Assembly (NCBI RefSeq): GCF_020832045.1
Contig: NZ_JAFIFK010000027.1
Span: 27,914-91,913, forward strand
From: Halomonas sp.
GTDB lineage: Bacteria; Pseudomonadota; Gammaproteobacteria; Pseudomonadales; Halomonadaceae
Length of the DNA stretch: 64,000 nt
Direction of reading: 5' to 3'
The notes under the pieces are model-generated. The model had not been told where the DNA came from, did not search any database, and was given only the letters and a program-made list of their open reading frames with translations. The translations under genes were made by a program, and so were the position numbers. This document shows positions 9,168-17,923 of this stretch, piece after piece. Within the stretch, counting starts at the first letter, position 1. Each line of letters opens with the position of its first letter.

Positions 9168-9505
9168 GATCGCCTCCTGGCGCAAGCTCGGCTGCCGCAG
9201 GCCTGGCCGCTTAACGAGTAGCCGGCAGGAAAATGGCGCTTGCCCATCCTGGCCAGGGGGCCGGGCTGGGGAAGGTCTATCATCGAAGCATAGTGGTTTA
9301 TCGTTGCCGCGCTTTGGCAATACGCGAGAGAGCCGAAATTAACTGCTCGCCAGAAGGATTTTAGTCATAACGAGGGGTCGCTTTAATACTGGCTAGGGTG
9401 GTTTACGGCTGTTATAACTGAAGATGCGGGTTAAGCATTACGCCATTGCCGGCATCGGTAATGATTCAGCGTTTCTCAAAAGCGTCGCTGGGCGGCGAAT
9501 GGCAT
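9168..9505. other. Divergent regulatory region between the ATP-grasp and cphB genes
   Basis: About 338 bases without a convincing gene. It must hold promoters for both the minus-strand ATP-grasp/hydrolase pair and the plus-strand cphB-cphA-iadA operon. An inverted repeat TTGCC-N7-GGCAA at 9304-9320 is a possible operator. AT-rich stretches around 9355-9420 could hold a plus-strand promoter, but I cannot place -35/-10 boxes with confidence. Confidence 0.5.
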
Positions 9506-10360
9506 ATGGCGTCACACCTCCCCATCGTTTCAGGCCACCTCGTGGCTATCGGGGGTGCCGAGGACAAGACCTCGGAACTCTCTATCCTACGACGGGTTTT
9601 CGAGCTTGCTCCCGACGACAGCGACGAAGTCGCCATCATCGCCACGGCCAGTCGCATTCCTGAACAGCTCCTGCCTTGCTACGAAGCGGCCTTTTCTCGC
9701 TTGGGCGCAAGCCAGGTCCATGCGCTGGACATCCAGGATCGCCGACAAGCTTGCGATGCCGACAATGTCCGGCTTATTCAGCGAAGCGGCGTGATTTTCT
9801 TTACCGGCGGAGATCAGCTTCGCCTGACCCATGTGTTTGGTGGCTCGGCCGCCCTTCGAGCCATCCGCGAGCGTTTTAGGGCCGGCGCCGTCGTGGCAGG
9901 AACCAGTGCCGGCGCCGCGGCCATGCCAAGCACCATGATCTACAACGGCGCGGCCGCAGACGCCTTGCGCAAGGGGGCGGTCAACATGACCTTCGGCCTG
10001 GGCTTCATTCGCGGGATCATCATCGATAGCCACTTTCTCGAGCGGGGGCGATTCACGCGCCTTATGGAAGTGGGTGCCAGCAACCCGGAGCAACTGGGTG
10101 TCGGCATCGGTGAGGATACCGCCGTCATCGTTCACCCGAACCGCATCCTGGAAACCATCGGGCCGGGGCACGTCATCATCATCGATAGCCGTGATCTGGC
10201 GAGCTCCAATATCGCGGAACTCCCCATGGGCGAACCGGTTGCCGTCGAGAACATGATCCTGCATGCCATGGTCAGTGGCCATGGGTACGATATCGACGCA
10301 CGACGCTACCTCGTCGCCGCCGAACTCAACGCAATCCTGGCGGAGAGCCAAGCGCAATGA
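9506..10360 (+). CDS. cphB: Cyanophycinase
   Basis: A 284-residue serine peptidase of the S51/PepE-like fold. 'GHLVAIGGAEDK' near the N-terminus and the nucleophile motif 'AGTSAGAAAM' (Ser134 from the chosen start) are diagnostic of cyanophycinase, as is the upstream 'FFTGGDQLRL'. The family cuts the cyanophycin polymer to beta-Asp-Arg dipeptides in the cytoplasm. I chose ATG 9506 by homologous start position. An in-frame ATG at 9461 and a TTG at 9446 are alternatives, and no start has a strong ribosome site. Its stop overlaps the cphA start by ATGA, giving translational coupling. Confidence 0.93.
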   Translation: MASHLPIVSGHLVAIGGAEDKTSELSILRRVFELAPDDSDEVAIIATASRIPEQLLPCYEAAFSRLGASQVHALDIQDRRQACDADNVRLIQRSGVIFFTGGDQLRLTHVFGGSAALRAIRERFRAGAVVAGTSAGAAAMPSTMIYNGAAADALRKGAVNMTFGLGFIRGIIIDSHFLERGRFTRLMEVGASNPEQLGVGIGEDTAVIVHPNRILETIGPGHVIIIDSRDLASSNIAELPMGEPVAVENMILHAMVSGHGYDIDARRYLVAAELNAILAESQAQ

Positions 10361-12999
10361 ACATCCTCGAGCATCGAGCGCTGCGCGGGCCGAATTACTA
10401 CAGCCGCTATCCGGCCATTTTCATGCGGCTGGATATCGGTGAGCTCGAAGCACAGCCGAGCGATACCGTCCCCGGCATCACACAGCGCATCACCGAACTT
10501 CTGCCAACCCTGTACGAGCACCGCTGCTCGGTCGGGCGGCCCGGGGGGTTTCTAGAACGCCTTGAACGGGGCACTTGGGCCGGCCACGTAGTCGAACATG
10601 TCGCGATCGAACTGCAGAATATGATCGGCTTTTCGGTGGGTTACGGCAAGACAGTCGACTCCTACGAAATCGGTATCTATAACGTCATCTATCGTTATCG
10701 GGATGAGGCCTGCGGTCTGGCGGCCGGCGTGGAAGCCGTCGATATCGTCGACCGACTCTTCAATGGCGACGAGATAGATATTGCCTCGGTAGTCACCCGA
10801 CTCAAGAACGTGCGCGACTCGCATATGCTGGGGCCATCCACGGCGTCGATAGTGCAAGCCGCCGAGCGCCGAGGAATTCCCTATGCGCGCCTCGACGAAG
10901 ACAGCAGTTACGTCCAATTGGGACACGGATGCCGTCAACAACGGATTCAGGCGACGGTGACTGGCCGCACGAGCCTGATCAGCCACGGCATCGCCGATGA
11001 CAAGCACTGGACCAAGCAGGTTCTCGGCGAGGCCGGGATTCCCGTCCCGCATGGCCGCCTTTGTCACTCGGTAGATGAAGCGCTCGAGGCCGCGCTCGAT
11101 ATCGGCTATCCGGTTGTCGTTAAACCGCTGATCGGCAACCACGGCCGCGGTGTCAGCACGGATATCAGCGACGAACCGGCGCTGCGTGAGGCATTCACCA
11201 TCGCCTCCCGCCACAACTCGACGGTCATGGTCGAGAGCTTCGTCAAAGGCGAAGATCACAGACTGCTGGTGATTGATGGCAAGCTTGTCGCCGCCGCCAG
11301 GCGGCGCCCGGCCCATGTGGTGGGAGATGGTGAGGCGACGCTACAGGCGCTGATCGACAGGGAGAACCAGGACCCACGTCGCGGCATCGGTCATGAAAAC
11401 CTCCTGACTCAGATCAACTTGGACGAGCAGTCGCATCGGCTGATAGCGCAGCAGAATCTCACCTTGGAGAGCGTCGTCGCGAAAGACGTTGTCATCTATC
11501 TGAAGTCCACGGCGAACCTGAGCACCGGGGGCACTGCAACGGATGTCACCGAGGATGTACACCCTGAAGTGAAGTACACGGCAGAGCGCATCGCCCGCCT
11601 GGTCGGACTGGATATCATCGGCATCGACCTGCTTGCCGAGACGGTGACCATGCCCTTGGAGGAACAGTCTGCCGCGGTGGTTGAGGTCAACGCGGGGCCG
11701 GGGTTTCGCATGCATATCTCACCGACCCACGGCCCGGGCCGGGATGTCGGTCACCACGTCATCGAGATGCTTTTTCCGAACAGCGAGGACACCGGCCGGA
11801 TACCCATCGTTGCGGTAACCGGTACCAATGGGAAAACCACCACGGTACGCCTGATCTCGCACTTGCTCCGCCAGGCGCGACGCAGTGTCGGCATGGCCTG
11901 CACAGGGGGCATCGAGATCGACAACCATATCATCATGCGGGGTGATTACAGTGGGCCTCAGGCGGCAGCAACCGTACTGCGCGAGCCTACCGTCGAATAT
12001 GCCGTGCTGGAAGTCGCGCGCGGCGGCATCATGCGGCGCGGGCTGGGTTTCGATGAATGCCAGGTCGGCGTGCTACTGAATATTGAGAGTGATCATCTTG
12101 GGGAAAACGACGTCCATACTCTGGATGAGCTGGCACGCTGCAAAGCCGTGGTGATTGACGCGGTCCGCCAGGAAGGGACGGCTGTACTCAATGCCGATGA
12201 TCCTCGCGTGCTGGCGAGCAGGGAATGGGCTAGAGGGAAGGTGATCTACTTTTCTCTGGAGCCCGATTCAGAGCCTGTCCGTCAGCATGTACAAGCTCAG
12301 GGTGTCGCCTTCACGGTTCATGACGAGTGTATCGTGATGCGCCAGGGAAACGTCGAAGCCTCCATCATTTCGGTGGTGGACGCCCCTATTACCTTCGAAG
12401 GCCTTGCCCGCTTCAATGTTGCCAATGCCCTCGCGGCCAGCGCCGCGGCCTATGCCCTGGGGCTAAGCATCGCGGATATCCAATTTGGCCTGCAGACCTT
12501 CCACCCGACCCCGGGACAGAATCCGGGACGCACCAACTTGATCGACGCCGGCGATATAAAAGTATTGATCGACTACGGCCATAACGTGCCGGCGCTCAAA
12601 GCCTTGAGCGAGCTCGTAAGCCGTATCCCCGCACAGCGGCGTATTTGCGTGGCCAGCGCTCCGGGGAACCGTCGCGACGAGGACCTGCATGCCCTAGGAG
12701 CTCAACTTGCCGGTATGCATGACCTCGTCCTGCTCTGCGAGACTGCCCCCCGCGGCCGCCCCGACGGTGAAACCGTGGGCCTGCTGCGGGCTGGGGCGGA
12801 ATCGGAGCCAGGCACCTGCCGCGTCGAGGTGGTCATGAATGAACGTCACGCGGTCGATAAAGCCTTCGATGAAGCCAGGGTGGGCGACCTGTTGGTACTA
12901 CTGATCGATGATATCGAGAGTGCTACCGAGCGGCTGCGTGGGCGCCGGTTCCTGCCGGGCACCCCGACGGCGGATAGCGATGCGGGTGCCCGACCATGA
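10357..12999 (+). CDS. cphA: Cyanophycin synthetase
   Basis: An 880-residue enzyme of the usual CphA size. It has an N-terminal domain of about 160 residues. A middle ATP-grasp domain contains 'PVVVKPLIGNHGRGVSTD' (around residue 250) and 'AAVVEVNAGPGFRMH'. A C-terminal Mur-ligase-like domain has the P-loop 'VTGTNGKTTTVR' (around residue 488) and 'LIDYGHNVPALKAL'. CphA polymerises L-Asp and L-Arg with ATP into multi-L-arginyl-poly-L-aspartate. Both ATP sites look intact, which supports an active CphA1-type enzyme. It overlaps cphB and iadA by ATGA on each side. Confidence 0.95.
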   Translation: MNILEHRALRGPNYYSRYPAIFMRLDIGELEAQPSDTVPGITQRITELLPTLYEHRCSVGRPGGFLERLERGTWAGHVVEHVAIELQNMIGFSVGYGKTVDSYEIGIYNVIYRYRDEACGLAAGVEAVDIVDRLFNGDEIDIASVVTRLKNVRDSHMLGPSTASIVQAAERRGIPYARLDEDSSYVQLGHGCRQQRIQATVTGRTSLISHGIADDKHWTKQVLGEAGIPVPHGRLCHSVDEALEAALDIGYPVVVKPLIGNHGRGVSTDISDEPALREAFTIASRHNSTVMVESFVKGEDHRLLVIDGKLVAAARRRPAHVVGDGEATLQALIDRENQDPRRGIGHENLLTQINLDEQSHRLIAQQNLTLESVVAKDVVIYLKSTANLSTGGTATDVTEDVHPEVKYTAERIARLVGLDIIGIDLLAETVTMPLEEQSAAVVEVNAGPGFRMHISPTHGPGRDVGHHVIEMLFPNSEDTGRIPIVAVTGTNGKTTTVRLISHLLRQARRSVGMACTGGIEIDNHIIMRGDYSGPQAAATVLREPTVEYAVLEVARGGIMRRGLGFDECQVGVLLNIESDHLGENDVHTLDELARCKAVVIDAVRQEGTAVLNADDPRVLASREWARGKVIYFSLEPDSEPVRQHVQAQGVAFTVHDECIVMRQGNVEASIISVVDAPITFEGLARFNVANALAASAAAYALGLSIADIQFGLQTFHPTPGQNPGRTNLIDAGDIKVLIDYGHNVPALKALSELVSRIPAQRRICVASAPGNRRDEDLHALGAQLAGMHDLVLLCETAPRGRPDGETVGLLRAGAESEPGTCRVEVVMNERHAVDKAFDEARVGDLLVLLIDDIESATERLRGRRFLPGTPTADSDAGARP

Positions 13000-14168
13000 C
13001 CCTCCGCGATGGCGGTAATGCCGAGCTCATGACCCTGCTGCGCGTCGGCGCTATTTTTTCACCCGAGCGCCTCGAGGCGACTGACATCCTCATGGCGGGC
13101 GGGAAGATCATCGCCTTAGGAAACGACCTCGACATCCCCAAGGGCTGGGCTATCCGGGTGGTGGAAGCCCATGGCCTTACCGCCGTGCCCGCCTTCATCG
13201 ACCAGCACGTGCATGTCACTGGGGGCGGTGGCGAAGGCGGTTGCGGTACCCGCTGCCCGGAAATGTCGGCCCGGGAAATCGCCGCGATGGGAATTGGCAC
13301 CGTCGTGGGGGTGCTCGGCACTGACAGTATCAGCCGCTCCCCGGCAGACCTGCTGGCCAAGGTACGTGGACTGCGTACCGAAGGCATATCCGCTTTCATG
13401 TATACCGGTGCGTATCGCGTTCCGCCACCCACGCTGACCGGCGACATTCAGCGCGACCTGGCCTGGATTCCCGAAGTCATCGGCCTGGGGGAGATCGCCA
13501 TTTCGGATCATCGCTCGAGCCAGCCACGCCAGGATGAAATCGAACGGATCGTCAGCGATACACGGGTTGGCGCCATGCTGGCCGGCAAACGAGGCATTTG
13601 CCATTTCCATCTGGGTGATGGAAAACGCGGTCTGGAACCGCTGCGCAGATTGCTATCCGAGACCGAGATTCCCGCCGACCAGGTAATTCCCACCCATGTG
13701 AATCGGCATAAGACCTTGCTCGAGGAAGCCGCGGACTATGCGTTGACGTTCGAGGCGAGTGTGGATGTCACCGCCTTCGAAGATGCCGGCGACGGCCTTT
13801 CCAGTTTCGATGCGGTGTCTCGGCTTCTGGAGCGCGGCGTTCCACCGGAGCGCATCACCATGAGCTCCGATTGCAATGGCAGTCTGCCGGAATTCGATGC
13901 CAATGGGGCGTACCTGGGAATGAAGGTAGCCAAGAACACCACATTGATCGCGGATTGGCAGCGCCTCGTTCATGAGGGTGTACTGCCTCTCGAATTGGCC
14001 TTGGGCCTGATTACCACGAACGTGGCCCGGGTTCTCGGTCTGCACGCCAGCAAGGGACGAATAGCGATCGGCTTCGCTGCCGATGTTACGCTAGTCGACA
14101 GCGAACTACAGCCGCAGCAGACGTTCGTGGCAGGGAAATGCATCTATGACGTAACCAGCACAGAATAA
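12996..14168 (+). CDS. iadA: Isoaspartyl dipeptidase (beta-aspartyl-peptidase), IadA type
   Basis: A 390-residue amidohydrolase-superfamily enzyme. Metal ligands appear as 'HVH' (71/73), 'CHFHLGDG' (His205), 'PTHVNR' (His234) and 'SSDCNGS' (Asp292). The substrate residues Glu80, Tyr140, Arg173 and Arg237 are also present. From memory of E. coli IadA numbering, the position of the metal-bridging carboxylated Lys162 is Glu166 here ('GEIAISDHRS'). The enzyme should split the beta-Asp-Arg released by CphB, completing polymer use. It is the third gene of the coupled cphB-cphA-iadA operon. Confidence 0.9.
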   Translation: MTLRDGGNAELMTLLRVGAIFSPERLEATDILMAGGKIIALGNDLDIPKGWAIRVVEAHGLTAVPAFIDQHVHVTGGGGEGGCGTRCPEMSAREIAAMGIGTVVGVLGTDSISRSPADLLAKVRGLRTEGISAFMYTGAYRVPPPTLTGDIQRDLAWIPEVIGLGEIAISDHRSSQPRQDEIERIVSDTRVGAMLAGKRGICHFHLGDGKRGLEPLRRLLSETEIPADQVIPTHVNRHKTLLEEAADYALTFEASVDVTAFEDAGDGLSSFDAVSRLLERGVPPERITMSSDCNGSLPEFDANGAYLGMKVAKNTTLIADWQRLVHEGVLPLELALGLITTNVARVLGLHASKGRIAIGFAADVTLVDSELQPQQTFVAGKCIYDVTSTE

Positions 14169-14375
14169 CTCAAGCTATGACGATGCCAAGGCTAGCCGTA
14201 GGCGGGGGTGCGGTACTGTCAAAGCAGTCATCATTGGCTCCGGCATGCTGCGGCAGTCATTTCATTCAGTCGAGCAGGGCGAAGCCACACGACCACGATG
14301 TTGAACTAGGCAGCGGCCCCCAGCGCATCTAGCATGAGTCTCATTAGAGCCTCCAAAAATAATGAGGGCATGACC

Positions 14376-14870
14376 ATGCGTAGCCTGCAGCAATTTCTCG
14401 ATGATTATGGCGAGAGCCATCGACACCCGGTGAACCAGTGGGTGCACATCGTCTGTGTGCCGGCCATTCTGTTTTCCACCCTGGGCCTGCTGTGGCTGGT
14501 GCCGATTGGCCGCTGGCTGGGCCTGGAGGGTGGTGCGGCCGAGTGGATCAATGGCGCCACGCTACTGGGCGTGATGGCCGGGTTGGTCTATCTGCGCCTT
14601 TCCATCGGCGTACTGCTGATGATGGTCGCCTGGTTCGCCATCTCCGTGCTGGGCATCCTCGCCATCCGGAACGCGGGATGGTCGCTGTTCTGGATCTCGC
14701 TGGTTACCTGGGTATTGGCATGGGCGGTGCAAGTATGGGGTCACAAGGTGGAAGGCAAGAAGCCGTCCTTCATCGAAGACCTCGTGTTCCTGTTGATCGG
14801 CCCGATCTTCGTTACCTACGAAGTGGCACACAAGCTGGGACTGCGCGTGCCTCGCCCGGCTGGGCATTGA
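14376..14870 (+). CDS. Mpo1-like/DUF962 membrane protein
   Basis: A 164-residue inner-membrane protein beginning MRSLQQFLDDYGESHRHPVNQWVHIVCVPAILFS. The 'HPVNQWVHIVCVP' block and about four to five hydrophobic helices are the hallmark of the DUF962 family, which includes yeast Mpo1, a fatty-acid alpha-dioxygenase. The bacterial function is not established. ATG 14376 is preferred because GAGGG lies 7 bases upstream; ATG 14370 is an alternative. About 200 bases of unremarkable sequence separate it from iadA. Confidence 0.8.
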   Translation: MRSLQQFLDDYGESHRHPVNQWVHIVCVPAILFSTLGLLWLVPIGRWLGLEGGAAEWINGATLLGVMAGLVYLRLSIGVLLMMVAWFAISVLGILAIRNAGWSLFWISLVTWVLAWAVQVWGHKVEGKKPSFIEDLVFLLIGPIFVTYEVAHKLGLRVPRPAGH

Positions 14871-14891
14871 GCCACGGCAGCCCAGGAGACA

Positions 14892-15623
14892 TCACTTCAT
14901 CTCGAACCCGCGCTTGGTGAGGAACTCGCGCATGTGGGCGCGCAGCTTGCTGTCGAACAGGGGGCCTAAATTCTTGGACCAATTGGTGTCCTTGTTGCCG
15001 CCCTTGCGCTGTCCGTAGTAGGTCTGCATGGCATCGTCGAAGGCGGCGACCAGCTCGCTGTCGTCGGTGTAGACATCTTCCTTGAGGATCGCTTCCACCG
15101 GCAGGCGCGGTTTGACGTCGGGCTCGTGGGCCGGGTAGCCGAGGCACATGCCGAAGACCGGGTAGACGTGCTCGGGCAATTTCAGCAGGTCGCTAATTTC
15201 CTGAGGATTATTGCGGATACCGCCGATGTAGCAGATGCCGAGCCCTTCGGATTCGGCGGCTATGGCCACGTTCTGGGCCATCAGGGCGGTGTCCACGCTC
15301 GCCACCAGCAGTTGCTCGGTCATGCCGCGCACGACGTTGGCACCGGTGCGTTGGGACGCCTCGGTAGGACGTTTCATGTCGGCGCAGAACACCAAAAAAT
15401 CGGATGCGGTGGCCACATACGACTGCCCTCCGGCCAGCTCGGCGATCATTTCCCGGTTGGCCGGGTTCGTCACGTGGATGACGGTGTAGGCCTGAATGTG
15501 ACTGGAAGTGGCGGCAGCCTGGCCCGCGCGGATCAGCTCGACCAGCAGCTCATGGGGAATCTTCCGGTCAGTGAATTTGCGAATCGAGCGGTGGGATTTC
15601 AGCAGTTCGATAGTGGAATTCAT
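14892..15623 (-). CDS. nfsA: NfsA-type oxygen-insensitive NADPH nitroreductase
   Basis: A 243-residue nitroreductase-fold flavoenzyme. 'LLKSHRSIRKFTDRKIPHELL' is the FMN-phosphate-binding start, followed by 'SSHIQAYTVIHV' and 'ESEGLGICYIGGIRNNPQEI'. The C-terminal 'LCLGYP..EPDVKPRLP' type block is typical of NfsA/Frp. It should reduce nitroaromatics or quinones with NADPH in the cytoplasm. It is convergent with the DUF962 gene, with only about 20 bases between the stops. nfsA and frp homologues cannot be separated by eye. Confidence 0.87.
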   Translation of the reverse strand: MNSTIELLKSHRSIRKFTDRKIPHELLVELIRAGQAAATSSHIQAYTVIHVTNPANREMIAELAGGQSYVATASDFLVFCADMKRPTEASQRTGANVVRGMTEQLLVASVDTALMAQNVAIAAESEGLGICYIGGIRNNPQEISDLLKLPEHVYPVFGMCLGYPAHEPDVKPRLPVEAILKEDVYTDDSELVAAFDDAMQTYYGQRKGGNKDTNWSKNLGPLFDSKLRAHMREFLTKRGFEMK

Positions 15624-15721
15624 GTCGCCTCACAGCATTCGTGTCATTCATTAACCTGCTTAGTATCTTTCATTCCGACGCGTCTTGCATTTCGCCAACG
15701 CGGCGAAGCTCTCCCTTCTGC

Positions 15722-16120
15722 TCAACGGGCGAATTCGGGGAACCGGGGCAGGTCATCCTCAATATCGAACCATTCCGCCTTGGAGGTCACCCAGGCGTGG
15801 TAGCGCTTATCGGCCACGATGGGGGTATCCAGGGTGCCGAGCCGCAGCCGCTTCATCTCGGGCAGGTCATCGCGAGCGCTATAGAGTGGGCTGCCGCACT
15901 CCGAACAGAACACGCGAGCCTTGCCAGGCGTGGCGCGATACGCCTTCAGGAACTCGGCGCCCTGGGTGATATGAAAATCGTCCGAACGGATGGGCGCCAC
16001 GGCGGCGAAGGCACTGCCCTGCGCTTTCTGACACTGCTTGCAGTGGCACATCGAGACCTCGTCGATCGTACCGCGGACTTCGTAGCGGACCCTGCCGCAA
16101 AGGCAACTCCCTTTGTACAC
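15722..16120 (-). CDS. GFA-family (Gfa-like) zinc protein
   Basis: A 132-residue protein with the zinc-binding pattern of the GFA family: 'GSCLCGRVRY', 'CHCKQCQKAQGSAF' and 'VFCSECGSPLY'. The family is named after glutathione-dependent formaldehyde-activating enzyme, but the activity is contested and most members are uncharacterised. Cytoplasmic. The DUF2380 gene lies 33 bases upstream on the same strand, so the two may be co-transcribed. Confidence 0.88.
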   Translation of the reverse strand: MYKGSCLCGRVRYEVRGTIDEVSMCHCKQCQKAQGSAFAAVAPIRSDDFHITQGAEFLKAYRATPGKARVFCSECGSPLYSARDDLPEMKRLRLGTLDTPIVADKRYHAWVTSKAEWFDIEDDLPRFPEFAR

Positions 16121-16153
16121 GACACATCCTCGCTGGGTGGTTTCCTGCTTACC

Positions 16154-16687
16154 TTACAGCAGAGGAAGGCAGCTCTCCTCAATGTAACGCAAGGTATACT
16201 GTGCCATGCGTTGCCATGCTTCGTCGGTGTCGCCTCGATAAGACAAAAGTTGCTCGCAGGTGAACCTGTTATCGTCGTTCAGATCCAGTACCGCCAGCCT
16301 TACCCTTCCAATCAGCGTACTCACTTTGTGTACCTCGCCGATAAGGAGATATCGGGCACCAGCGGCCTTGGCCTGCCTTGTGAGAACGGCCAGACCGGGG
16401 GCCTGGTGCGTGCAGCGTTCCACCTCGCAGGTCAGGACGACAAGTGAGATCGCCTGGTTCTCGGCAAGACCGCCGTGCAACGTCTCATTGAGCGATTTCA
16501 GTCTCGCTGCGTGCTCGGCGCCTTGATCTTGGTCTTCGCCAGAGGTGTCCTGGAAATCGAATTGGGCCAAGGCCAGAGTCGATTTTTCGGTATCAGCAAA
16601 AATCGTCGACACCATCGCCATCGTGCTTGCCAGAAATAGGAAAGCCATTCCTCGCACGATCCAGCGATAAACGTCCCGTGGCGTCAT
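16154..16687 (-). CDS. Exported DUF2380-family protein
   Basis: A 177-residue protein. I chose ATG 16687 because GGAGGCACC lies directly upstream; the track start at 16756 has no comparable site. An N-terminal hydrophobic segment ('GMAFLFLASTMAMVSTIFA') is a signal peptide or anchor. 'ALAQFDFQDTS' and 'ARYLLIGEVHKVSTLIGRVRLAVLDLND' match the DUF2380 pattern, likely a periplasmic mixed alpha/beta domain. Two cysteines in 'LTCEVERCTH' may form a disulphide. The function is unknown; relatives are often found near PQQ or periplasmic redox genes, which are not seen here. Confidence 0.7.
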   Translation of the reverse strand: MTPRDVYRWIVRGMAFLFLASTMAMVSTIFADTEKSTLALAQFDFQDTSGEDQDQGAEHAARLKSLNETLHGGLAENQAISLVVLTCEVERCTHQAPGLAVLTRQAKAAGARYLLIGEVHKVSTLIGRVRLAVLDLNDDNRFTCEQLLSYRGDTDEAWQRMAQYTLRYIEESCLPLL

Positions 16688-16939
16688 GGTGCCTCCCTGA
16701 TGGAACCTGAGTGCCTGGAGCAGGCCGTACCTTGGTGACCTAGTGGCCTGCCCCATGAGGCGGTTCGTTATAGTCTTAGTGCATGGTTTGCTTTATAGCC
16801 ATCACTTGGCTGGTGACGACATTATTGCGGAAAGCAGCGTAGCTCTCGATTAAGCCCAAGCCCCGAGTGAAGGCCTGAGTTGTCGCGCCTGTGACTCCTA
16901 CGGCAGAATCGAACCGTTCCCCTCGTGCTGGTGGCCCAA

Positions 16940-17557
16940 ATGGACTTGCTGACCCTGCTGCTCTTCGTGCCGGCCTGCTTCGCCCTGAACATGGCGCCGG
17001 GTCCCAACAACCTGCTCTCCATGAGCAACGCCAAACGCTATGGCGTGCACATGGCTTGCCTCGCCGGCATCGGGCGGCTGGCGGCTTTCGTGGTGATGAT
17101 CGCCCTCGCCGCCTCTGGCCTGGCTACCGTGCTCTACACCTCCGAGAAGCTGTTCCTGCTCATCAAGGTGATCGGCGCCTGCTATCTGTTCTGGCTAGCC
17201 TTCCAACTGTGGGGAGCCGATAGTGACGACGAGGGCATGGCAACTGCCCCGATGGGGCTCTGGGGCCTGAGCCGACAGGAGTTCCTGCTCGCCACCAGCA
17301 ACCCCAAGGCCATCCTGATATTTACGGCGTTCCTGCCTCAGTTCGTTACGCCAGGCGGCGACGTCGCCTTCCAGCTCCTGATTCTGGGCGTCCTGTTCCT
17401 GATACTCGAGTGGGTGGCCATCATCGGCTATGCGTGCTTCGGCGCCTTTCTGGGCCACTGGTTCTCGCGCCCCGCGATGCGCCGGCTATTCAACCGCACC
17501 TGCGCGAGCCTATTGGCGAGTGCCGGCATCGGCCTGCTGGTGGCAAGGAGAGGGTAG
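16940..17557 (+). CDS. LysE/RhtB-family amino-acid exporter
   Basis: A 205-residue inner-membrane protein. 'FALNMAPGPNNLLSMSNAKRYGVHMACLAGIGRLAAF' is the classic N-terminal LysE/RhtB motif, and about six hydrophobic helices follow. ATG 16940 is chosen; GTG 16928 is possible. It is expected to export a neutral or basic amino acid or derivative driven by proton motive force. Its stop lies 3 bases from the convergent type VI immunity gene, which marks the edge of an AT-rich inserted module. Confidence 0.88.
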   Translation: MDLLTLLLFVPACFALNMAPGPNNLLSMSNAKRYGVHMACLAGIGRLAAFVVMIALAASGLATVLYTSEKLFLLIKVIGACYLFWLAFQLWGADSDDEGMATAPMGLWGLSRQEFLLATSNPKAILIFTAFLPQFVTPGGDVAFQLLILGVLFLILEWVAIIGYACFGAFLGHWFSRPAMRRLFNRTCASLLASAGIGLLVARRG

Positions 17558-17560
17558 GGT

Positions 17561-17923
17561 TCACCGCCGAGTAGCTCTACTTCTGGAAAAGAAATAGAAC
17601 GTCAATATGAGGAGCAGTAGCAATGACACCAAGTGAGCATAAACCGCATACCTGTATGAAGAGCCAAGCTCATTTATCGCCATATGAAAAACTTCATCAT
17701 CGATCATAATGAAATCGATTTCCCCGACAATACAAAAGAGAAGAAAAGCGGCATAAGGCCATAGTAAAAAATGGCTACGAACCTTAACGACAAGCAAAAA
17801 AAATAAAAACAAAATACCCAGAAACAACAACATCCCACCTTGGCTCGCCACCTTGTCAGCCACCTCTGCATGCGCCAACAACGGAAACAAACCAAGGATC
17901 AGAAATAACAAATTACGAGTCAT
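17561..17923 (-). CDS. Putative membrane immunity protein for the Tlde1-like toxin
   Basis: A 120-residue protein of unknown family. It has a signal-peptide-like start (MTRNLLFLILGLFPLLAHA) and three further hydrophobic segments ('GMLLFLGILFLFFLLVV', 'FLLWPYAAFLLFCIVGEI', 'YAHLVSLLLLLILTFYFF'). It overlaps the toxin gene by ATGA. Codon use is markedly AT-rich compared with the flanks. Position directly after a periplasmic-acting toxin and localisation in the membrane or periplasm are what an immunity protein requires. No homologue is recognised, so the role is inferred from context. Confidence 0.65.
   Translation of the reverse strand: MTRNLLFLILGLFPLLAHAEVADKVASQGGMLLFLGILFLFFLLVVKVRSHFLLWPYAAFLLFCIVGEIDFIMIDDEVFHMAINELGSSYRYAVYAHLVSLLLLLILTFYFFSRSRATRR

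Noticed and set aside
16891-17223. 110-aa ORF overlapping the LysE-family gene
   Set aside because: Out-of-frame shadow with an Arg/Pro/Ala-rich translation. The 16940 frame has the LysE signature and membrane helices.
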